In this document: positions 17,535 to 26,383 of the stretch, piece after piece
Layout: every line of letters starts with the position of its first letter
Numbering within the stretch: the stretch's first letter is position 1
Notes under the pieces: model-generated
The model's database searches: none
Told to the model about the DNA's origin: nothing
What the model saw: the letters and a program-made list of their open reading frames with translations, nothing else
NCBI RefSeq assembly: GCF_004028155.1
Contig: NZ_SBII01000003.1
Span: forward strand, 186,001 to 250,000
DNA from: Flavobacterium cerinum
GTDB lineage: Bacteria > Bacteroidota > Bacteroidia > Flavobacteriales > Flavobacteriaceae
Length of the DNA: 64,000 bases
Direction of reading: 5' to 3'
Translations under genes and position numbers: made by a program

Positions 17535-20093
17535 ATGAAGAATTTACAGAAATCTGTAGTACTGCTCTTTTTATTATCTGCTTTTGCAGTATTTGCTCAG
17601 GGTAATCCAGGCAATACGGTTAAAATAACCGGAAAACTTATTGAACAGGACACAAAACTACCATTGGAATTTGCTACAGTTACCATACAAAATACTGCTA
17701 ACGTTACCATAAACGGAGCAATGACAGATGCTAATGGAGAATATAGTATTAATGTAGCTCCCGGTATTTACAATATAAAATTTGACTTCATATCGTTTAA
17801 GCCTACTGCTATACTAGCAAAAGAAATTACAGGAAATACCAATCTGGGTGTAACCGCTATGGCATCTGATGCAACAATGCTTAATGATGTAGAAATTGTT
17901 GCCGAACGCTCTACTGTGGAGATCAAGCTCGATAAAAGAGTGTACTCTGTGGGTAAAGACATGATGGTTAAGGGTGGTACTGTGAGTGATGTTCTTGATA
18001 ATGTACCGTCTGTATCTGTAGATGCTGAGGGTAATGTAGCTCTTAGAGGAAATCAAAGCGTTACCATATTAATTGACGGAAGGCCATCAAGCCTTGCCGG
18101 AAGTAATGTAGCCGATGTATTAAGACTATTACCTGCAGATTCTGTAGATAAAGTAGAAGTAATTACCAATCCATCTGCACGTTATGATGCAGAAGGTGGT
18201 GGAGGTATCGTTAATATCATCCTTAAAAAAGGTTCGGCTAATGGTTTTAACGGATCTGTTGTTGCCAGTACCGGTAATCCTGATAATCATGGAATAAGTG
18301 CTAACCTTAACTATAGAAGTGAAAATTTTAACCTGTTTTCTAATTTAGGATACAACTACAGGAACAGTCCCGGAAACTCTTTTACCAATACTGAATACCT
18401 GAATAAAGACAATACTACCCGTAATTTTGTTAATGAGAAAAGAATAAGTAAACGTAAACAGAATGGAATTAATGCCAGCTTTGGTGCTGAATGGTTTTTA
18501 GACAAAACCCTTACATGGACCAACTCTGTTTCTGTTAGAAAAAATAACGGCGACAATCCTACTAAAACCTACTTTGATAATTATGATGCTAATCATAATT
18601 ATCAAAGTACCCGTTACCGTTACAATGAGGAAGATGAAAAAGACACCAATGTTAGATTCTCTACCAATTTAATAAAAAAGTTTGACGACAAAGGCCATGA
18701 ACTTAAGATAGATGCTTCGGTATCTAAAAGTATGGACGACGAAAATGCCATTATTAATGATATTACTTTAGGTTCTCCAAACCTTGTAAACAGCAATGAA
18801 AGAACCTTTAATGATGAAGACGAAAACCGCGCCCTTATTCAGGCTGATTATGTTTTACCGCTAGGAGAAAACAGCCGTTTTGAAGCAGGATACCGTGGCA
18901 GCTTTACTACAATGGAAACTGATGCTAAAGCCGAAATACTTAACGGCGGCATTTGGGAAAACAATAAAAACTACTCTAACTTTTTACAATACAAGGAAAA
19001 AGTAAACGCGCTATATTCTCAGTTTGGGTCTAAAATGGGTAAATTCTCTTACCTGTTCGGACTTAGATGGGAAGACTCAAATATTGATGTTAACCTATTA
19101 GACTCAAGTAACTATAACAATAAGAGATACAACAACTTTTTCCCAAGTGCATTCCTTACTTATGAGTTTAATGAAGGTACAAGTGCAAGCATTAGCTATA
19201 GCCGACGTATTAACCGTCCAAGAGGCCGTTTCTTAAACCCATTCTCAGGATTGGAGAGTAATATTAATATCTTCCGTGGTAACCCGGATCTTGACCCATC
19301 GATGACCAATGCCATCGATATTGGTTTCCTTAAAAAATGGAGCAAAGTAACACTTAGCAGCTCTGCATATATGAATATAACTGATGATACTTTCCAGTTC
19401 ATCAGAAGAGCAACGGGCGACTTTGCTGTTCAACAGGTAGGCGGACTTGACACAACTGATCCCCAAGGAAATGTTACCATAGTAGATGGAGAAGATATTA
19501 AAACACCTATAATACTAACCACACCTGTTAACCTTGCAAAAGAGTACCGTTTTGGTTTTGAATTCAATGTAAACTATACTCCGTTTAAATGGTGGAGAAT
19601 TAACAGTAACTTTAATTTTTACAGAAACGAAACAAAAGGTGATTATACTTTTACCTACGTAGATGGAAAAGGAAACACTATAAACGATTTTATAAACCTT
19701 AACCGTACGGCCTACAGCTGGACAACAAGGGTAAACTCTAAAATATCCCTTCCTTTAAAAATTGACTGGCAGCTGAACGGTAATTATGAAGCACCTCAAA
19801 ATACGGCTCAGGGTAAACGAATAGGTGTTGCCAGTGCAAATACCTCATTAAGTAAAGATATTCTTAAAGACAAAGCTACAATAGGCATTAACGTACAGGA
19901 TATTTTTAACTCCAGAAAGATGAAAAATGAAACCTACCTGCCGGGTGAATTGAGATCACATAGCGAAATGCAGTGGAGACAACGCCAGGTTACCGTTTCC
20001 TTTACCTATCGTTTTAACATGAACAAGAACGATAAGCAAAAACAACAGAAGGAACAACAGGATAATGGCGGAGATGAATTTATGGGAGGATAA
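17535..20093 (+). CDS. TonB-dependent receptor with carboxypeptidase-regulatory-like N-domain
   Basis: Starting at ATG 17535 the protein has 852 residues, a signal peptide cleaved at VFA-Q, a carboxypeptidase-D regulatory-like domain (about 25-110), a plug domain (about 120-220; DVLDNVPSVSVDAEGNVALRGNQSVTILIDGRPS) and a large C-terminal outer-membrane beta-barrel of the type common in Bacteroidota. The final residues are a polar K/Q/D/G-rich tail after the last strand (VSFTYRFNMN). A frame starting at 17502 is longer but lacks a sensible signal peptide. No SusD partner is adjacent, so the substrate is unlikely to be a polysaccharide; peptide, metal chelate or signalling are open. Confidence 0.88.
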   Translation: MKNLQKSVVLLFLLSAFAVFAQGNPGNTVKITGKLIEQDTKLPLEFATVTIQNTANVTINGAMTDANGEYSINVAPGIYNIKFDFISFKPTAILAKEITGNTNLGVTAMASDATMLNDVEIVAERSTVEIKLDKRVYSVGKDMMVKGGTVSDVLDNVPSVSVDAEGNVALRGNQSVTILIDGRPSSLAGSNVADVLRLLPADSVDKVEVITNPSARYDAEGGGGIVNIILKKGSANGFNGSVVASTGNPDNHGISANLNYRSENFNLFSNLGYNYRNSPGNSFTNTEYLNKDNTTRNFVNEKRISKRKQNGINASFGAEWFLDKTLTWTNSVSVRKNNGDNPTKTYFDNYDANHNYQSTRYRYNEEDEKDTNVRFSTNLIKKFDDKGHELKIDASVSKSMDDENAIINDITLGSPNLVNSNERTFNDEDENRALIQADYVLPLGENSRFEAGYRGSFTTMETDAKAEILNGGIWENNKNYSNFLQYKEKVNALYSQFGSKMGKFSYLFGLRWEDSNIDVNLLDSSNYNNKRYNNFFPSAFLTYEFNEGTSASISYSRRINRPRGRFLNPFSGLESNINIFRGNPDLDPSMTNAIDIGFLKKWSKVTLSSSAYMNITDDTFQFIRRATGDFAVQQVGGLDTTDPQGNVTIVDGEDIKTPIILTTPVNLAKEYRFGFEFNVNYTPFKWWRINSNFNFYRNETKGDYTFTYVDGKGNTINDFINLNRTAYSWTTRVNSKISLPLKIDWQLNGNYEAPQNTAQGKRIGVASANTSLSKDILKDKATIGINVQDIFNSRKMKNETYLPGELRSHSEMQWRQRQVTVSFTYRFNMNKNDKQKQQKEQQDNGGDEFMGG

Positions 20094-20095
20094 AA

Positions 20096-20134
20096 AATAA
20101 AAAACGGGCTTAGAAATAAGCCCGTTTTTTATTT
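20096..20134. terminator. Bidirectional intrinsic terminator
   Basis: AAAAAACGGGCTTA and TAAGCCCGTTTTTT form a stem with a GAAA-type loop and A/T runs on both sides, between the + strand receptor gene and the convergent small exported-protein gene. It overlaps the last codons of the latter. Confidence 0.88.
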
Positions 20135-20536
20135 ACGCCTGCGTTTAGTATAATCCACCTTATCACTAAATATTAGTTGCACTGCCGAATACAAACCTCC
20201 GAGGTAATCAGCATTATCAGTAAAATTAAAAGAGTTCAATCCTGACGGTTGCATATCCATTATAAAAGTAGAGTTATTCAAATAATAATATTTATCATTA
20301 TGTCCAACATAAACATTTCGCTGTCCGAAATTATTACTATCGAGGGTATAATTATATGTACCAAAAACATCCTTATAATTTTTAGAACAATAGGTTAGAT
20401 CTACTGTTATAGGCAGAAAATCTGAATTATCACTTATATGCACATCTTTAGATGCCAATTCTAATTTATCAGGTAATGCCTGGCCATAGCCCACAACTCC
20501 TGTAATAATCGCGATAGTAAATAATAGTTTTTTCAT
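20129..20536 (-). CDS. Small exported protein of unknown function
   Basis: The 135-residue product begins with a convincing signal peptide (MKKLLFTIAIITGVVGYG-Q). The mature part is acidic to neutral, rich in Asn, Asp, Tyr and Ser, with one cysteine and an extremely basic end (TKRRRK). No family is recognised. A -7-like element (TATATTTG on the minus strand, 20566-20559) stands 23 bp before the ATG. The gene is alone between two convergent/parallel units; its last codons lie in the shared terminator. Confidence 0.7.
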   Translation of the reverse strand: MKKLLFTIAIITGVVGYGQALPDKLELASKDVHISDNSDFLPITVDLTYCSKNYKDVFGTYNYTLDSNNFGQRNVYVGHNDKYYYLNNSTFIMDMQPSGLNSFNFTDNADYLGGLYSAVQLIFSDKVDYTKRRRK

Positions 20537-20678
20537 ATCAGTCAGGATTATGTTTACTCAAATATACCGAATTACAACCTAAAAAAAGGAGCCACGTAGC
20601 GTGTATCTTAAAGTTTAGACAAAATGCAATTAAGTTTGATGCGGTATTTATTGGATTTACGTTTAATTACTACTCTAA

Positions 20679-21002
20679 TTACCATTTTTCAGAATATTTG
20701 ATTTTATGTTCTTTTGTTAAAAACAGAATACGTGTAACATCATCCCCTTCACCTTCAGTATTTTTGTAATAATCTGTTTCTGATTTTTCAAACTTACTCG
20801 TATCAATTTTTTTTAACAGCTCATTAAAATCATTTTCTTCTAAAGTAATTTCTATCATATCTAACCCCATATCTTCACTATAATCCATTTTATAGTTCGT
20901 GGGTAAATCTGTCCCAAGAAATTCTTCTACTCTACTGATTCTATCTTTATCATTTGTACATGATAAAAATAATAACGATGCAAATATTAAAAAGTATTTC
21001 AT
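20679..21002 (-). CDS. Small lipoprotein of unknown function
   Basis: A 107-residue lipoprotein precursor: the signal peptide ends in a lipobox LLFLSC, giving a lipidated Cys at residue 15, followed by a strongly charged mature region of about 90 residues with alternating acidic and lysine clusters. No conserved domain is recognised. It is separated from the exported-protein gene downstream by about 140 bp and from gdhA upstream by the gdhA terminator. Confidence 0.7.
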   Translation of the reverse strand: MKYFLIFASLLFLSCTNDKDRISRVEEFLGTDLPTNYKMDYSEDMGLDMIEITLEENDFNELLKKIDTSKFEKSETDYYKNTEGEGDDVTRILFLTKEHKIKYSEKW

Positions 21003-21082
21003 TTTATTATAGTTTAATTTCTGTTATTCCACCTATTCCACCATAGCAATACTTCTTATTCGGAAAAGGACGTAATATTATA

Positions 21083-21114
21083 ATCAAAAAAGGCGCCATA
21101 AAGGCGCCTTTTGA
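21083..21114 (-). terminator. Intrinsic terminator of gdhA
   Basis: AAAAGGCGCC and GGCGCCTTTT flank a 4-nt loop; on the minus strand it is followed by TTTTTTGATTAT, 17 bp after the gdhA stop. Confidence 0.9.
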
Positions 21115-21130
21115 ATATTTGGATTTTCCA

Positions 21131-22405
21131 TTAAGGAAAGATACCTCTTTGTTTGTAAGCCATTTCAATCCTTACTAATGCCTGAATATAAGCAGCAGTT
21201 CTCCAGTCTGTTTTGTACTGAACAGAAGAAGTTATTACTCTGCTGAAAGCATCTTCAAGTTTCTTTCTTAGTTTAACGATAACGTCGTCCATTGTCCATA
21301 TCTCACCGTTACGGTTTTGAAGCCACTCAAAGTAGCTGCCAATAACACCACCTGAGTTACAAAGAATGTCTGGAATAATATCTACACCGTTAGCAAGAAG
21401 AATAGCTTCACCTTCAGTATCGATAGGACCATTTGCACCTTCAGCAATAACCTGAGCTTTGATTGAAGCTGCATTTTCATCGGTAATCTGATTACCTAAT
21501 GCTGCAGGAATAACTATATCACAGTCAATACCAAAGAACTCATCAGACTTGTAGTTCTGAGTACCTTTGTAGCCTGTAATCGTTGCAGTTTCTGTCTGGT
21601 AGCGTAATAAAGCTTCAGGATCGATTCCTTCAGGATTATAGATAGTACCTGTTGCATCCTGAACACCAACAAGGATAGCCCCGTTTTTGTTCATGAAATG
21701 AGCAGCCCAGTAGCCTACGTTACCAAATCCCTGAACAATGTATCTTTTACCTTCCAGAGAAGTGCCTTTTACATTAGCCCATGATTCAAGTGTTACAACA
21801 ACACCAAAACCGGTTGCTCTGTCACGGCCTTCAAGACCACCTGACCCTACTGGTTTACCAGTAACAACGTGTTGGTTTTTAGAACGCTCCGCCGGAGATT
21901 TAGTAGACATATAAGTATCTGCTATCCAAGCCATCATTTGAGCATTTGTGTTAACATCAGGTGCAGGAATATCATATTCAGGACCAATATTATCACCAAG
22001 AGCAAATGTAAAACGTCTTGTTATTCTTTCAAGCTCACCCTGCGAATACTTTTTAGGATCGATCTGAATACCACCTTTACCACCTCCGTAAGGAAGACCT
22101 GCAAGAGATGTTTTCCATGTCATCCAGGTAGCAAGTGCTCTGGCTGCATCGATATCTACAGTTGGGTGGTATCTTAAACCACCTTTGTAAGGACCTAATG
22201 CATTGTTGTGCTGAACTCTGTATCCTGTAAATACCTCTACTTGTCCATTATCCATTTTCACAGGAAAATGTACAACGATCTCGTTATTTGTAATTGACAG
22301 GATCTTTTTAACACTCTCGTCAAGACCCATAAGCGCTGCCGCTTTTTCGAACTGGTTCTTTACGTTTTCATACATGCCCAGACGGGCTTTTATTGCTGTT
22401 GCCAT
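21131..22405 (-). CDS. gdhA: Glutamate dehydrogenase
   Basis: The 424-residue enzyme belongs to the hexameric Glu/Leu/Phe/Val dehydrogenase family, interconverting glutamate and 2-oxoglutarate plus ammonia. The glutamate-site segment GGLRYHPTVD and the catalytic-lysine segment PYGGGKGGIQIDP lie near residues 78-120, and the Rossmann motif GFGNVGYWAA near 225. The length fits the small (about 420-residue) class rather than the 450-residue NADPH class. Cofactor choice cannot be read with certainty. Divergent from the TauE/SafE gene across a 314-bp gap with a -7 element and an inverted repeat. Confidence 0.93.
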   Translation of the reverse strand: MATAIKARLGMYENVKNQFEKAAALMGLDESVKKILSITNNEIVVHFPVKMDNGQVEVFTGYRVQHNNALGPYKGGLRYHPTVDIDAARALATWMTWKTSLAGLPYGGGKGGIQIDPKKYSQGELERITRRFTFALGDNIGPEYDIPAPDVNTNAQMMAWIADTYMSTKSPAERSKNQHVVTGKPVGSGGLEGRDRATGFGVVVTLESWANVKGTSLEGKRYIVQGFGNVGYWAAHFMNKNGAILVGVQDATGTIYNPEGIDPEALLRYQTETATITGYKGTQNYKSDEFFGIDCDIVIPAALGNQITDENAASIKAQVIAEGANGPIDTEGEAILLANGVDIIPDILCNSGGVIGSYFEWLQNRNGEIWTMDDVIVKLRKKLEDAFSRVITSSVQYKTDWRTAAYIQALVRIEMAYKQRGIFP

Positions 22406-22719
22406 AAATTTTTACTTACAACTGAAATTATAATAAAATATTAATTTTTTTAAAAAACATCACAAATATAAATATAAGTTTGTGATAACTTAATCGTTTG
22501 AATTAATAATTTTACAAAAATTAAAACATATCATTGTGATTGCTATAATTTATAACAGCAAAAAGTCTACCAAACTGATTATATCGTAAATTATAATTTC
22601 GCAACAGGAATACAACTAACTTAAAACCAGTAAAATACACAAGAAACACAGAGTGAGATTTGTTAGCTGACAAATTACTAATCGGTTTTATGCTTTAATT
22701 TACGGGTTCAACACTTAAA
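22406..22719. other. Divergent intergenic region gdhA / TauE-SafE
   Basis: No gene is seen. CAAATATA (22463-22470) reads TATATTTG on the minus strand, a consensus -7 element for gdhA. It is overlapped by an inverted repeat TCACAAA-N12-TTTGTGA (22460-22485), a plausible operator. Towards the + strand gene there is a short ATTTGT-N6-ACAAAT repeat near 22660-22677 but no clear -7 element. Confidence 0.5.
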
Positions 22720-23517
22720 ATGGAGATAGTTACAGGATACATTGGTGCTTTTATAATAGGTCTTATACTCGGTTTAATGGGTGGTGGCGGATCTATACTT
22801 ACAGTCCCCCTTTTAGTTTATGTTATGGGCATTAATCCTGTAATTGCAACAGCCTATTCTCTTTTTATAGTAGGCACTACTTCTGCCTGTGGAAGTATCC
22901 AAAATCATTTTAAACAAAACATTGCATATAAAACAGGACTTCTTATAGCAATTCCTTCTTTTATAGCAGTCTATCTCACAAGAAGATATATAGTGCCTGC
23001 CATTCCTGAAATAATTATAGATACAGATATCGTTATACTGCATAGAAATACCTTTATTATGGTATTATTTGCCATTATCATGTTAATGGCATCTATATCA
23101 GTACTGACCCGAAAAACTAACGATGAGCGTATTGATGAAGTTAAAAAACTAAATTATGCTTTTGTACTGCCCAGCGTTGCTGCCGTAGGGATATTTATGG
23201 GAGTTGTAGGTGCCGGAGGCGGTTTTCTTATGATACCTATGTTAGTGTTTTTTGGAGGTCTACCAATGAAAAAAGCTATAGGTACATCGCTGTTTATCAT
23301 TGCTATAAATTCAATTACAGGTTTTTGCGGTGATGTACAAACTATAAACATCGACTGGCATTTTCTTTTATCCTTTACTGTGATTTCTGTTTTTGGTATA
23401 TTTGCAGGAACATATCTGCACAGGTTTGTAAATGGAAGACAGCTAAAACGCGGATTTGGGTGGTTTATACTACTTATGGCAGCCTTTATTCTCTCTAAAG
23501 AGATCATTGGATTTTAG
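22720..23517 (+). CDS. TauE/SafE-family sulfite/organosulfonate exporter-like permease
   Basis: The 265-residue polytopic protein has about eight membrane segments and the repeated TauE/SafE signatures: GLILGLMGGGGSILTVPLLVY in the first half and GIFMGVVGAGGGFLMIPMLV in the second. Members move sulfite, sulfoacetate or related anions. The next gene, 51 bp downstream, encodes a sulfide/persulfide-oxidising MBL-rhodanese protein that would generate sulfite, so sulfite export is a coherent role. Confidence 0.88.
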   Translation: MEIVTGYIGAFIIGLILGLMGGGGSILTVPLLVYVMGINPVIATAYSLFIVGTTSACGSIQNHFKQNIAYKTGLLIAIPSFIAVYLTRRYIVPAIPEIIIDTDIVILHRNTFIMVLFAIIMLMASISVLTRKTNDERIDEVKKLNYAFVLPSVAAVGIFMGVVGAGGGFLMIPMLVFFGGLPMKKAIGTSLFIIAINSITGFCGDVQTINIDWHFLLSFTVISVFGIFAGTYLHRFVNGRQLKRGFGWFILLMAAFILSKEIIGF

Positions 23518-23568
23518 TTATTTTTGGCTTGAACTTTGTGTTGATTTATACTTTTTAATATCCATACC

Positions 23569-24984
23569 ATGAAAATAGAACAAATATATACCGGCTGTAT
23601 TGCACAGGCAGCCTATTACTTAGAAAGCAATGGCGAAGTTGCAATTTTTGACCCTTTAAGAGAGATACAACCTTATATTGACAGGGCTGTAAAAGACAAT
23701 GCCACTATAAAATACATTTTTGAAACACATTTCCATGCCGATTTTGTATCGGGTCACGTGGATCTGGCTAAGAAAACCGGAGCCAAAATTGTATACGGAC
23801 CTACTGCTAAGCCTGATTTTGAAGCTACAATTGCTGAAGACGGTCAGGAATTTAAAGTAGGCAGCTATACTATTAAAGCCATACATACTCCCGGCCATAC
23901 ACTTGAAAGCACCTGTTATTTATTATTACAGGATAATGGCAGTATACATGGTATTATTACCGGAGACACCTTATTTATTGGAGATGTAGGTCGCCCGGAT
24001 CTTGCTCAGGCATTAACAGAAACGCTAACTCAGGAAATTCTTGCCTCTCACCTGTTCGATTCTCTTCGAAATAAAATAATGCCATTACCGGACGATATCA
24101 TAGTTTACCCTAGCCATGGTGCCGGTAGTGCATGTGGTAAAAACATGAGCAAGGAAACGACCGATACGCTGGGTAACCAGAAAAAAGTGAATTATGCTTT
24201 AAGAGCAGACATGACCAAAGAAGAATTTATAAAGGAACTTCTTGATGGTCTTGGCGCGCCTCCGGCTTATTTCCCACAAAATGTAATGCTAAACATACAG
24301 GGCTACCAAAGCCTTGATTCTATTATCGAAAAAGGACAAACTGCTTTTACTCCAAATGAATTTAAAGCTAAAGCTATCGAAGCTGAAGCATTAATACTCG
24401 ATGTGAGACATGAAGATGATTTTGTAAAAGAGCATATTCCCGGATCTATATTTATAGGACTTCACGGAAACTTTGCTCCATGGGTAGGTGCTCTTATAAG
24501 GGATGTAAACCAGCCTTTATTATTGGTAACCCCTGAAGGTAAAGAAACAGAAACCATTACAAGACTAGCCCGCGTGGGGTTTGATTATAGCGTTGGTTAT
24601 CTTAAAGATGGTATTGAAGCATGGAAAGCAGCGGGATATGAGACCGACAGCGTTACATCTATATCTCCGGATGCTTTTGCAGAAGGATTAGCTAAAGAAG
24701 AAAAAATAGTAGTAGATTCAAGAAAACCCGGAGAATTTAATGGAGGACATGTTATAAATGCCGTTAATATCCCATTGGATTTTGTAAACGAACAGTTAGC
24801 TGAAGTTCCTAAAGGTGAAGATTTTTATCTTCACTGTGCCGGAGGATACAGATCTGTGATCATGGCATCGATATTAAAAGCAAGAGGATACCATAACATA
24901 ATCAATGTAGAAAAAGGTTTTGGAGGAATTAAAAACACCACTGCCCCTACTACTTTGATACAGCCTGCCTGCTCAGGATCATAA
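23569..24984 (+). CDS. Persulfide dioxygenase-like MBL protein fused to two rhodanese domains
   Basis: The 471-residue protein has an N-terminal metallo-beta-lactamase fold (about 1-240) with the ETHE1-type metal motif THFHADFVSGH, then HTPGHT and GDTLFIGDVGRPDL, and two rhodanese domains. The first (about 260-355) lacks a catalytic cysteine where LLLVTPEGKE stands. The second (about 370-460) has Cys423 in HCAGGYRS. Known relatives oxidise glutathione persulfide to sulfite and transfer sulfur to give thiosulfate. It forms a two-gene unit with the TauE/SafE exporter. The end is PACSGS, with a further cysteine. The substrate thiol in this organism is not known. Confidence 0.9.
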   Translation: MKIEQIYTGCIAQAAYYLESNGEVAIFDPLREIQPYIDRAVKDNATIKYIFETHFHADFVSGHVDLAKKTGAKIVYGPTAKPDFEATIAEDGQEFKVGSYTIKAIHTPGHTLESTCYLLLQDNGSIHGIITGDTLFIGDVGRPDLAQALTETLTQEILASHLFDSLRNKIMPLPDDIIVYPSHGAGSACGKNMSKETTDTLGNQKKVNYALRADMTKEEFIKELLDGLGAPPAYFPQNVMLNIQGYQSLDSIIEKGQTAFTPNEFKAKAIEAEALILDVRHEDDFVKEHIPGSIFIGLHGNFAPWVGALIRDVNQPLLLVTPEGKETETITRLARVGFDYSVGYLKDGIEAWKAAGYETDSVTSISPDAFAEGLAKEEKIVVDSRKPGEFNGGHVINAVNIPLDFVNEQLAEVPKGEDFYLHCAGGYRSVIMASILKARGYHNIINVEKGFGGIKNTTAPTTLIQPACSGS

Positions 24985-25062
24985 CCTAAAATATTTTTTT
25001 TTAGGAATGTTCCTATCAATTGATTTTTAAATACTTTTGCATTATATATAAACAAAAAACAA

Positions 25063-26223
25063 ATGAAAAAATTTCTTTTAATTCTTGCAGCTTCCGCTTT
25101 TGTTGTGTCATGCAACAAGCTGGGTGATAACCAGTTTGAAGTGACCGGAACTGTAGATCCTTCTTTAAACGGTAAAGATGTAGTTCTTGAAAAACAAACT
25201 CCAATGGGATATGTTCCTGTTGATACTGTTAAAATTGAAAATGGTAAATTTATTTTTAAAGGCGAAGCTAAAGAGCCTGGATTACGTTTTTTACAACTTC
25301 AGGATTTACAAGGCAAAGCAGAATTTATACTTGAAGAAGGTGAAATTGCTATAGGTATAGATAAAGATTCTCTTTACAAGACTACTAAAACAGGTACTTA
25401 CAATAACGATAAACTTACAGAGTACTATAATGACATCAATGGTTTAAGAAAAAGAATGATGTCATTCCAGAAGAAAAACCAAACAGAAATGATGAATGCC
25501 TACAAAACTAACGATACCGTTGTTATGAACAGGCTGAATAAAGAATATGAAGCTATTGGTGGTGACATGAAAGTTATTGCAGATAAATTTATCGAAAAAA
25601 ACCCAAAAGCTTATATTACTATCTTATTATTAAAACAAGCATTCTCTATGGACAAAATGCCATATGAAGAAATGAAAAAGAAATATGATGCTCTTGATCC
25701 GGAACTTAAAAAGACCACAGATGGTAAAGAACTTGGTGAACTTGTAGAAAAAGCTAAAACACCTATAGCTGCTGTTACGGCTCCTGCTGCTGCAGGAAGT
25801 GTTGAAGTAGGTGCTACAGCTCCTGCATTTAGCGCTCCAAATCCTGATGGAAAAAGTATATCACTTAAAGAATCTATGGGTAAAGTTACCATTATTGATT
25901 TCTGGGCTTCATGGTGTAAACCATGCAGAATGGAAAACCCTAATGTTGTGGCTTTATACAATGAGCTTCACAAACAAGGTTTAAACATTATTGGTGTATC
26001 TCTTGATAAAGATGGCGCTAAATGGAAAGAAGCTATCGCAGCTGATAAACTTACATGGAACCAAATATCTAACCTTAAATTTTGGGATGAGCCTATCGCT
26101 GCTCAATATGGTGTAAAATCTATTCCTGCTACATTTATACTTGATGCTGCAGGTAAAATCGTTGCAAAAGACCTAAGAGGCGAAGAACTTAAAGCTAAAG
26201 TAAAAGAGCTTTTAGCTAAATAA
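25063..26223 (+). CDS. TlpA-like thioredoxin-fold lipoprotein with DUF4369 domain
   Basis: A 386-residue lipoprotein precursor (lipobox FVVSC, lipidated Cys17). The N-terminal DUF4369 domain (about 25-120) precedes a helical linker, an Ala/Pro/Val-rich spacer (about 228-250) and a C-terminal TlpA/ResA-like thioredoxin domain. Its CxxC is WCKPC, Cys285 and Cys288. It presumably reduces or maintains disulfides (e.g. in cytochrome c maturation or folded envelope proteins) at the periplasmic face of a membrane. A -7 element TACTTTTG is at 25032-25039. Transcribed alone, with a terminator behind. Confidence 0.9.
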   Translation: MKKFLLILAASAFVVSCNKLGDNQFEVTGTVDPSLNGKDVVLEKQTPMGYVPVDTVKIENGKFIFKGEAKEPGLRFLQLQDLQGKAEFILEEGEIAIGIDKDSLYKTTKTGTYNNDKLTEYYNDINGLRKRMMSFQKKNQTEMMNAYKTNDTVVMNRLNKEYEAIGGDMKVIADKFIEKNPKAYITILLLKQAFSMDKMPYEEMKKKYDALDPELKKTTDGKELGELVEKAKTPIAAVTAPAAAGSVEVGATAPAFSAPNPDGKSISLKESMGKVTIIDFWASWCKPCRMENPNVVALYNELHKQGLNIIGVSLDKDGAKWKEAIAADKLTWNQISNLKFWDEPIAAQYGVKSIPATFILDAAGKIVAKDLRGEELKAKVKELLAK

Positions 26224-26249
26224 TTTTCGCTTTATATTTATAATACTTT

Positions 26250-26277
26250 AAAATCTCCTTCGGGAGATTTTTTTGTT
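26250..26277 (+). terminator. Intrinsic terminator after the TlpA-like gene
   Basis: AAATCTCC-TTCG-GGAGATTT, an 8-bp stem with a UUCG tetraloop, followed by a T run. Confidence 0.9.
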
Positions 26278-26348
26278 TACAGTAGTTTGCCTGTTTATAC
26301 ATTTGATAGAGAAATATATTCAATTTGAGTAGGTATACTTCTCCCCAT

Positions 26349-26379
26349 ATTGTTAAAACCTAAAATTTTAATACATTTG
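26349..26379 (+). promoter_or_regulatory. Promoter abutting the start of the TPR-HTH regulator
   Basis: ATTG (26349-26352), 19 bp, then TACATTTG (26372-26379) fits the Bacteroidota -33/-7 consensus with ideal spacing. The ATG of the next gene starts at 26384, only 4 bp after the -7 element, so the transcript would have little or no leader. Confidence 0.6.
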
Positions 26380-26383
26380 GTAT

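Noticed and set aside
22460..22485. CRP-type site at gdhA
   Set aside because: Half-sites are in the reverse order (TCACA then TGTGA) and spacing is too long for a CRP site.
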